From: Frankia casuarinae
GTDB lineage: Bacteria; Actinomycetota; Actinomycetes; Frankiales; Frankiaceae
Direction: 5' to 3'
DNA: 64,000 bases
Assembly (NCBI RefSeq): GCF_000013345.1
Contig: NC_007777.1
Span: 3,224,001-3,288,000 of the forward strand
Under the pieces are notes generated by a model. It made no database searches, was not told the origin of the DNA, and saw only the letters and a program-made list of their open reading frames with translations. Below, piece by piece: positions 58,371-64,000 of the stretch. How positions within the stretch are numbered: position 1 is the stretch's first letter; each line of letters opens with the position of its first letter. The translations under genes and the position numbers were made by a program.

Positions 58371-61009
58371 AGTTGACCAAGCTGACCGAGGGCGCCCAGG
58401 ACGCGCTGAAGGCGGCCCAGACCAGGGCGATGCGATTCGGCCACACCGAGGTCGACGGGGAACATCTGCTCGCCGCGCTTGTCGAGCAGCCGGACGGGCT
58501 GGTCCCGCGCCTCATGGTCGCATCGGGTGGTACCCCACCCGCCCTCACCGGTGCGGTGGAGACGGAGCTGGAGCGCAGACCGCGGGTGTCCGGACCGGGG
58601 GTCCGACCGGGGGTCCGACCGGGCGAGGTGTACATGACGCAGCGGCTGTCCAGGGCCCTCGACGCCGCCGAACGGGAGACACACCGCCTCGGCGACGAGT
58701 ACATCTCGGTCGAACACCTGCTGCTGGCCCTGCTCGAGGAGGGACCCACGACACCGGCCGGCCGGATCCTGCACGAGCAGGGTCTGACCCGGGAACGGCT
58801 GCTCATCGCGCTGACCCGGGTGCGCGGAGACCGGCGCATCATCTCCGCCTCGCCGACGGCCACGGACGACGCGCTGGAGAAGTACGGACGCGACCTCGTC
58901 GTCGACGCCCGCAACGGCCGCCTCGACCCCCTGATCGGGCGGGACGCCGAGATCCGCCGAGTGATCCAGATCCTGTCCCGCCGGACGAAGAACAATCCCG
59001 TGCTGCTCGGCGACCCCGGAGTCGGCAAGACCGCGATCGTCGAGGGCCTCGCCGACCGGATCTTCCGCGGGGACGTTCCGGACAGCCTGCGGAACAGGAG
59101 GGTGTTCCAGCTCGACCTGGGCGCGCTGGCGGCCGGGACGGCGCACCGCGGTGCGTTCGAGGAACGACTCAAGGCGGTCATGGCCCAGGTCACGGCATCC
59201 GAAGGGCGGATCCTGCTGTTCGTCGACGAACTGCACGCCGTCCTGGGGGCGGGTGCCGCCGAAGGGAAGACGGATGCCGGCAACGTGCTCAAGCCGCTGC
59301 TGATCCGCGGCGACCTGCACCTGATCGGGACGACGACACTCGAGGAGTACCGCCGGCAGATCGAGTCCGACCCCGCGTTCGCACGCCGGTTCCAGACCGT
59401 CATAATCAACGAGCCATCGGTGGCGGACACCATCTCCATCCTGCGCGGGCTGCGAGGACGGTTGGAGATCTTCCACGGGGTTCGGATCGCCGACGCGGCC
59501 CTGGTCTCGGCGGCGGTGCTGTCCCATCGGTACATCAGCGACCGTTTCCTGCCGGACAAGGCGATCGACCTCGTCGACGAGGCGGGCGCCATGCTGCGCA
59601 CCGACATCGACTCGATGCCGACCGGCCTCGACGAGATCACCCGTAGGGTGGTCCGGCTGGAGATCGAGGAGGCCGCACTCGCGCAGGAATCCGATCCGGC
59701 GAGCATCGCCCGACTGGACCAGCTCCGTGGGGAACTCGCCGACGTGCGGGCCGCGGCGAACACGATGCGCGCGCGGTGGGAGGCCGAACGCCAGGCCATT
59801 CGGCGGGTCCGGGGGCTGCGGGAGGAGATCGAACAGGCCCGGCGGCGGGCCGAGGATGCCGAACGGGCACACGACCTGGGGACCGCGGCGGAGCTGCGCC
59901 ACACCCGCCTGCCCGAACTGGACCGGCGGCTCGCCGACGAGTCCGAACGGCTCACCCCCCAGCGGGGCGGCCACCGGTTGCTGCGCGAGATGGTGACCGC
60001 CGATGAGATCGCCGATCTGGTCTCCCGCTGGACGGGGATCCCGGTGGCCCGGCTCCTCGAGAGGGAACGGGAGAAGCTGCGACGCCTCGACCAGGTCCTG
60101 CGCGCCCGGGTCGTCGGACAGGACGAGGCGGTGCGGCTCGTCGCCGACACGGTGCTCCGGGCCCGCGCGGGCATCGGGAACCCGCGCCGCCCGATCGGGT
60201 CATTCCTCTTCCTCGGGCCGATGGGGATCGGGAAGACCGAGTTGGCCCGGGCCCTGGCGACGGCCCTGTTCGACTCCGAGGACAGTCTGATCCGCATCGA
60301 CCTGGGCGAGTACCAGGAGCGGCACAGCGTCGGCCGGCTGCTGGGCGCCCCACCCGGCCAGACCGGGCTCGTCGAGGGCGGGCAGCTCACCGAGGCGGTA
60401 CGACGCAAGCCCTACGCGGTGGTGCTGTTCGACGAGATCGAGAAGGCACACGCCGACGTCCTCAACATCCTGCTGCAGGTCCTGAGCGACGGTCGGCTCA
60501 CCGACGCCCGGGGACGCACCGTCGACTTCCGTGGCACCGTCGTCATCCTGACCTCCGGTGTGGGGTCCGAACGGCTCACCGGCGGTCCGGACGCCGAGGG
60601 GACAGCCGGGCCCGAGGTCCGCGTTCGGATCACGGCCGACCTGCGCCGGGCGTTCCGGCCCGAGTTCCTCCACCAGCTCGACGAGGTCGTGCTGTTCTCC
60701 CCGCTGACCCTGCCCGAGATCGAGCGGATCGTCGACCTGCTGGTGGACGACCTGCGGGCCCGATTGGCGGATCGGCGCATCACCCTGGACATCACCGAGC
60801 CGGCCCGGATGTTCATCGCCCGTCAGGGCTACGACCCGGTCCATGGCGCCCGCCCGCTGCGCCGCTACCTGCAACGCGAGGTGGAGACCCGGATCGGGCG
60901 GGAAATGATCGCCGGTGAGGTCGACGACGGTTCCGCGGTGGTCGTCGACCTCGCCGGAGACACGCTGACGGTCCGGCACGGACGGTCCGGCACGCTCAGC
61001 GGTCGCTGA
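58367..61009 (+). CDS. clpB: ATP-dependent disaggregase ClpB
   Basis: An 880-residue Hsp100 protein: Clp N-domain (~1-145, with two Clp-N repeats), NBD1 Walker A GDPGVGKT (~214) and Walker B ILLFVDELHAVLG, a coiled-coil M-domain (~405-530, RARWEAERQAIRRVRGLREE ... LRHTRLPELDRRLADESERL), and NBD2 Walker A GPMGIGKTE (~617) with VLFDEIEKAHADVLN. No ClpP-binding IGF loop is expected or seen. ClpB rescues aggregated protein together with DnaK. The N-domain contains a GVRPGVRPGEV repeat from 12-bp units. Convergent with the GNAT gene, ends overlap by 14 bases. Confidence 0.95.
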   Translation: MKLTKLTEGAQDALKAAQTRAMRFGHTEVDGEHLLAALVEQPDGLVPRLMVASGGTPPALTGAVETELERRPRVSGPGVRPGVRPGEVYMTQRLSRALDAAERETHRLGDEYISVEHLLLALLEEGPTTPAGRILHEQGLTRERLLIALTRVRGDRRIISASPTATDDALEKYGRDLVVDARNGRLDPLIGRDAEIRRVIQILSRRTKNNPVLLGDPGVGKTAIVEGLADRIFRGDVPDSLRNRRVFQLDLGALAAGTAHRGAFEERLKAVMAQVTASEGRILLFVDELHAVLGAGAAEGKTDAGNVLKPLLIRGDLHLIGTTTLEEYRRQIESDPAFARRFQTVIINEPSVADTISILRGLRGRLEIFHGVRIADAALVSAAVLSHRYISDRFLPDKAIDLVDEAGAMLRTDIDSMPTGLDEITRRVVRLEIEEAALAQESDPASIARLDQLRGELADVRAAANTMRARWEAERQAIRRVRGLREEIEQARRRAEDAERAHDLGTAAELRHTRLPELDRRLADESERLTPQRGGHRLLREMVTADEIADLVSRWTGIPVARLLEREREKLRRLDQVLRARVVGQDEAVRLVADTVLRARAGIGNPRRPIGSFLFLGPMGIGKTELARALATALFDSEDSLIRIDLGEYQERHSVGRLLGAPPGQTGLVEGGQLTEAVRRKPYAVVLFDEIEKAHADVLNILLQVLSDGRLTDARGRTVDFRGTVVILTSGVGSERLTGGPDAEGTAGPEVRVRITADLRRAFRPEFLHQLDEVVLFSPLTLPEIERIVDLLVDDLRARLADRRITLDITEPARMFIARQGYDPVHGARPLRRYLQREVETRIGREMIAGEVDDGSAVVVDLAGDTLTVRHGRSGTLSGR

Positions 61010-61715
61010 ACCCCGGGCGGTCGCCGAACCTCTTGCGGAGGACGACGAAGTAGAGATCTGGTCGCAGCGGCCGGCCGAACCGTTCGTCGTCGTAGGGGAA
61101 CGGGCTCGTTCTGGTGGTCAGGACGTATCCGCGCCGCTGATACCAGGCGATCAGCTCGGCCCGTTGGGCGATGACCAGCAGGTCCGTCCAGGCCGCGGAG
61201 CAGGCCGTCACGGCGTGCCGTTCGGCGAGCCGCAGCAGAGTGTCGCCGAGCCCGTTGCCCTGGCGGGTCGGGCTTACCGCGAACATGCCGAAGTAGGACC
61301 CGATCAACGGTGATACATCCGGGCCACACCGCTCCGCGTCAGCCTGCCCGTGGGTGGCATACCCCGACCGGGTCACCTCGGTCGCATCGGTCACCTCGGT
61401 CGCCGCGTGCTCCGACCGGGCCGGTGGCTCGACCCGTCGTTCCACGTGGCAGCAGCCGAGGAGGGCTCCGTCCGGGTCCTGCGCGAGCAGCACCACGCTG
61501 TCCAGCGCCGCCAGTGCCGCGCCGACCGCGGCGGCGTCGGTGCGCCGCCCGGCGAGCAGGTCGGCCTCGGTGGTCCACCCCGCGCGACTGGACTCCCCCC
61601 GGTACGCGGACTCGACGAGCTCAACGATCGCCGCGACGTCGGCCTCGGTCGCACGGCGGAACGTGAGGTCGCCCGGGTAGGCATGGGAAACCGATCGCAT
61701 CCTCCCCATCCTCAC
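60996..61715 (-). CDS. GNAT-family N-acetyltransferase
   Basis: A 239-residue acetyltransferase. TFRRATEADVAAIVELVESA is the N-terminal motif, SYFGMFAVSPTRQGNGLGDT followed by LLRLAE the acetyl-CoA-binding motif A (Gln-Gly-Asn-Gly-Leu-Gly), and IAWYQRRGYVLTTRTSPFPY motif B. Residues ~100-130 are a Thr/Ala/Glu low-complexity insertion (ATEVTDATEVT). It begins at a GTG overlapping the sirtuin stop (GTGA); internal ATGs 2 and 5 codons later could serve. Pairing with a sirtuin suggests a reversible lysine acetylation couple. Confidence 0.85.
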   Translation of the reverse strand: MRMGRMRSVSHAYPGDLTFRRATEADVAAIVELVESAYRGESSRAGWTTEADLLAGRRTDAAAVGAALAALDSVVLLAQDPDGALLGCCHVERRVEPPARSEHAATEVTDATEVTRSGYATHGQADAERCGPDVSPLIGSYFGMFAVSPTRQGNGLGDTLLRLAERHAVTACSAAWTDLLVIAQRAELIAWYQRRGYVLTTRTSPFPYDDERFGRPLRPDLYFVVLRKRFGDRPGFSDR

Positions 61716-62659
61716 AGCTCCCGGGGGTAGTCCCCCGGGAATGCGAGCGAGCGCATAGCGGGTAACGGGACGGGAGAACGGGCGGACGGGGGCGTCACGG
61801 CGGCGGCGAGACGGGGAAGCAGCAGGCCCAGAGGCGCGTCGACTCGGACGGCCGCGCGGCTGTCCCCCCGAGTCGGACCCTGGTTGACGATCGCGACCGG
61901 GATGTCGAGCTCCGCCGCACGGAGCACGAACCGGTAGCCGGACATCACCGTCAGCGACGACCCGAGGATCAGCAGCGCCCTGGCCCCCTCGACCAGCCGG
62001 AGCGCCTCCGCGACACGCGGCCGCGGCACGGTCGCACCGAAGAACACCACGTCCGGTTCCAGCTCGTCACCGCCACACCGGCGGCAGCCCACCATGACGA
62101 AGGCGGCGACCATGTCGTCGGGGAGCGTGACATCGCCGTCCGGGTTGGTCTGCGCGGCGCCGACATGGAATCCGGGATTGACCGCCCGCAGACGCTGGTC
62201 GAGCTCGAGGCGAGGGCTCACGTCGCCGCAGCCGCGACACAGCACGCGCGACAGCCTACCGTGCAAATCGATGACGCGCCGTGAGCCGGCGCGCTGGTGC
62301 AGGCCGTCAACGTTCTGCGTCACGACGCCGGTCACCAGGCCGTCCTGCTCCAACCGGGCCAGTGCCCGGTGGCCCGGGTTCGGCTCCGCCCGGGCCACCC
62401 GCCGCCACCCTGCATGGCTGCGGGCCCAGTAGCGGTGCCGGGCCGCGGGATCATCGGTGAACTCCTGGTACGTCATCGGGGTGTGACGGCGCAGTGCCCC
62501 GTTCGGACCCCGATAGTCCGGAATACCGGAGTCGGTGGAGATCCCCGCACCGGTCACCACCGCGACCCCGCCGGCCGCGACCAGCGAGCAGAGCCGGTCG
62601 AACGCCTCGCCCCCGCCACCCGCCGCCTGCTGTCGCGCACCGTCCCTCACACCGTCCAT
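61712..62659 (-). CDS. Sir2-family NAD-dependent protein deacylase
   Basis: A 315-residue sirtuin. VAVVTGAGISTDSGIPDYRG is the NAD-binding GAG motif, VTQNVDGLHQRAG the QNVD segment, and IDLHGRLS the catalytic His; CRGCG and CRRCG are the two zinc Cys pairs. ALLILGSSLTVMSGYRFVLR is the C-terminal NAD site. It removes acyl groups from lysines using NAD+. Start ATG 62659; sequence upstream is a 21-bp repeat and not coding. Overlaps the GNAT gene by four bases, which should be co-translated. Confidence 0.92.
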   Translation of the reverse strand: MDGVRDGARQQAAGGGGEAFDRLCSLVAAGGVAVVTGAGISTDSGIPDYRGPNGALRRHTPMTYQEFTDDPAARHRYWARSHAGWRRVARAEPNPGHRALARLEQDGLVTGVVTQNVDGLHQRAGSRRVIDLHGRLSRVLCRGCGDVSPRLELDQRLRAVNPGFHVGAAQTNPDGDVTLPDDMVAAFVMVGCRRCGGDELEPDVVFFGATVPRPRVAEALRLVEGARALLILGSSLTVMSGYRFVLRAAELDIPVAIVNQGPTRGDSRAAVRVDAPLGLLLPRLAAAVTPPSARSPVPLPAMRSLAFPGDYPREL

Positions 62660-62709
62660 GCTGCCCGATCTACCCGTGCCCCGGATGCCCGTTCGGCGCC
62701 ACCACTCCC

Positions 62710-62772
62710 TGCCCGTCCGGGGATGAAGCCTGCCCGTCCGGGGATGAAGCCTGCCCGTCCGGGGATGAAGCC
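62710..62772. repeat. 21-bp tandem repeat, three copies
   Basis: TGCCCGTCCGGGGATGAAGC followed by C, three exact copies, between the divergent sirtuin and HypC-like genes. Confidence 0.92.
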
Positions 62773-62910
62773 GGGGGAAGACGTCCCGGCAGGTTGATGT
62801 TTCGGACACCGGCATCGATACGTCGTGTAGTCGTCGTAGCCGGGTGGTGTGATCAGGCTCTGAGTCGTACGGTTGCGGCGAAGCCAGCCTTCCCGAGGAT
62901 GGTTACGACG

Positions 62911-63318
62911 ATGGACGGCGAGAACGCACAGGTCGGCACCAGGCACGCCGAGTCGGGGGACGCCCGGCGCCACCCCTCCGGCTCAGTCGCTCATGGCAGG
63001 TCAACCGCGTCGACCACGACCAGGACCACCGTCAAAACCGTCGGCATGGCCGCCGGCACGAGCGCGGGCCGACCGGCCGCGATGGAGGCTGAGCTGGCCT
63101 CGGTCCATCCCGGTCCGGCCGCGCCGGTATGTGAGGCGGCCGGGCGCATCGCCCGGTCGGAGGAGACCATCGAGGCGGAGGTCATCCGCCTCTTGCCCGG
63201 AGCCCTCGCCGTCGTCCGCACTCCCGCCGGAACGGAGGAGGTGGGCATCGCCCTGGTTGACGCCCATCCCGGTGATGCCGTGCTGGTTCACGCCGGGGAG
63301 GCGATCGCCGTTCTCTAG
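62911..63318 (+). CDS. HypC/HupF-like hydrogenase accessory protein
   Basis: The C-terminal ~70 residues (AEVIRLLPGALAVVRTPAGT, then EEVGIALVDAHPGDAVLVHA, GEAIAVL) match the beta-barrel of HypC, whose ending GDYVLVHAGFAI is diagnostic. HypC carries the Fe(CN)2CO precursor for NiFe hydrogenase assembly through its N-terminal Cys, normally residue 2. Here the only Cys (PVCEAAGRI) follows a ~70-residue low-complexity extension if ATG 62911 is the start; ATG 63046 or 63082 are shorter options with no better RBS. It precedes another gene by 50 bases. Probably the left edge of a hydrogenase cluster. Confidence 0.55.
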   Translation: MDGENAQVGTRHAESGDARRHPSGSVAHGRSTASTTTRTTVKTVGMAAGTSAGRPAAMEAELASVHPGPAAPVCEAAGRIARSEETIEAEVIRLLPGALAVVRTPAGTEEVGIALVDAHPGDAVLVHAGEAIAVL

Positions 63319-63368
63319 CTCATCCGTTCGTCCGTCCGGGCCAGACCCATCCAGGGCAGGGGGATGCA

Positions 63369-64000
63369 ATGACGGTTCGTTCGCCGTTCAACCAGACCGC
63401 GGCGATCGCGGACGCCGAGATCTACCGCGAGGAGCCCATCCGTCCCGACCGCGCCATCACACGCGGCTCGGACCGGCGGATCGGGGTGCTGACCCCACCG
63501 TGCTATGCCCTCGCCCACCCGGAGGAGCGTTCGCACGCCCACGCGGAGTGTCTCCTGGAGTGCGGCCCCGCCGCCATCCCCGACGTCACGCTGCGAGTCC
63601 GGGTGCGCTACCTGCAGATGACGGTCCGTTTCGTGGATCGTGGCCCCGGGGACGGGGGCCGCTTTCCACCAGGCGGCCGGCCTGCGGGAGATGCCGAGCC
63701 CCGCGGCTGGGACGAGTTCGTCCCGCGCCAGGTCGACGATGTGGTGACGGTCACGGACCTGTTGGCGGCGCCTCCCGGCAGCGCGGTACCGACCGCCGCG
63801 GGGCCGCGGCGGAACTGGCTGCCCCGCCTGAGCGCGCCACGGCCAAATCCATGGGAGCTGGCCGGTCCGGCGAGCGGTGGCGTCTCGGCGGGACTCGGAC
63901 CACCCCACACCGTCCGGTTCAGCGCCCCCTCCGGTCGGCGGGTGGAGACCGTGAGCGGCCACGGCGAGGCGGAACCGACCCGCATCACCTGGGACAGCTG
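63369..64000 (+). CDS. Unrecognised protein of the HypC-like gene's operon, cut by window end
   Basis: Open from ATG 63369 (AGGGGG six bases upstream) to the window end, at least 210 residues. NH2 part reads SPFNQTAAIADAEIYREEPI, then LTPPCYALAHPEERSHAHAE, CLLECGPAAIPDVTLRVRVR. Two Cys near residues ~44 and ~59-63 and the AHAECLLE motif hint at a metal site. Later part is Pro/Gly-rich. I do not recognise the family. Its 50-base distance from the HypC-like gene suggests one transcript and a role in hydrogenase maturation or function. Confidence 0.7.
   Translation, partial: MTVRSPFNQTAAIADAEIYREEPIRPDRAITRGSDRRIGVLTPPCYALAHPEERSHAHAECLLECGPAAIPDVTLRVRVRYLQMTVRFVDRGPGDGGRFPPGGRPAGDAEPRGWDEFVPRQVDDVVTVTDLLAAPPGSAVPTAAGPRRNWLPRLSAPRPNPWELAGPASGGVSAGLGPPHTVRFSAPSGRRVETVSGHGEAEPTRITWDS

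Noticed and set aside
1-64000. tRNA, rRNA or riboswitch genes
   Set aside because: I looked for cloverleaf-like GGTTCGAATCC arms and for cobalamin, TPP and SAM riboswitch cores without finding a convincing one; a tRNAscan-SE and Infernal run would settle it.

Overview
The window is high-GC, densely coded actinobacterial DNA. Gene content (ClgR next to two clpP genes, methylmalonyl-CoA epimerase, F420/LLM-type oxidoreductase, LppP/LprE lipoprotein, a HypC-like hydrogenase accessory gene at the right edge) and the many short tandem repeats inside and between genes suggest a Frankia-like actinomycete. That assignment is inference; there is no rRNA or other phylogenetic marker here, and I saw no tRNA and no CRISPR array.

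Left end (1-6.7 kb): a HipA-type kinase fragment, a secreted Asp/Lys/Trp/Gly-repeat protein, then a minus-strand block reading Crp/Fnr regulator, nucleotidyl-cyclase-like protein, a 760-residue protein with a degenerate P-loop, a two-helix membrane protein, and a decayed tail. The last three intact genes overlap at their ends, and the cyclase-like and P-loop proteins carry the same 21-residue Gly/Asn-rich motif. This looks like an undescribed signalling or conflict operon. 6.9-14.9 kb: an I66-like protease inhibitor, a rhomboid-like protein, an esterase, a lysyl-phosphatidylglycerol-synthase-like protein, a 44-residue Cys-rich protein, and YihY and GAP-family membrane proteins. 15.4-17.5 kb: a ParA ATPase with an overlapping partner.

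18-27.3 kb: a probable isonitrile natural-product cluster: HxlR regulator and divergent MFS pump, rhodanese, isonitrile synthase, PvcB-like Fe(II)/2-oxoglutarate oxygenase, flavin-dependent halogenase-like enzyme, MFS exporter and TetR regulator with palindromic operator candidates. 27.6-38.7 kb: esterase lipoprotein, tandem universal stress protein, LLM oxidoreductase, two methyltransferases and a complete peptide-type ABC importer. 39-45 kb: regulators, an HpaB-family hydroxylase and a translationally coupled Cys-motif protein.

45-49.4 kb: clgR facing a clpP pair, with a decayed IS607-family element just upstream of clpP. 49.7-56.9 kb: two related MerR regulators, methylmalonyl-CoA epimerase, acetoacetate-decarboxylase-like and aldehyde dehydrogenase genes overlapping tail to tail, an orphan E1-alpha subunit, and a YnfA-like protein. 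Around 57.5 kb two truncated genes meet at a rearrangement junction. 58-64 kb: CbpM-like/ClpB chaperone pair, a sirtuin/GNAT acetyltransferase pair, a HypC-like gene and a further gene cut by the window edge. Starts were chosen from Shine-Dalgarno spacing and overlaps; where this was weak it is stated.
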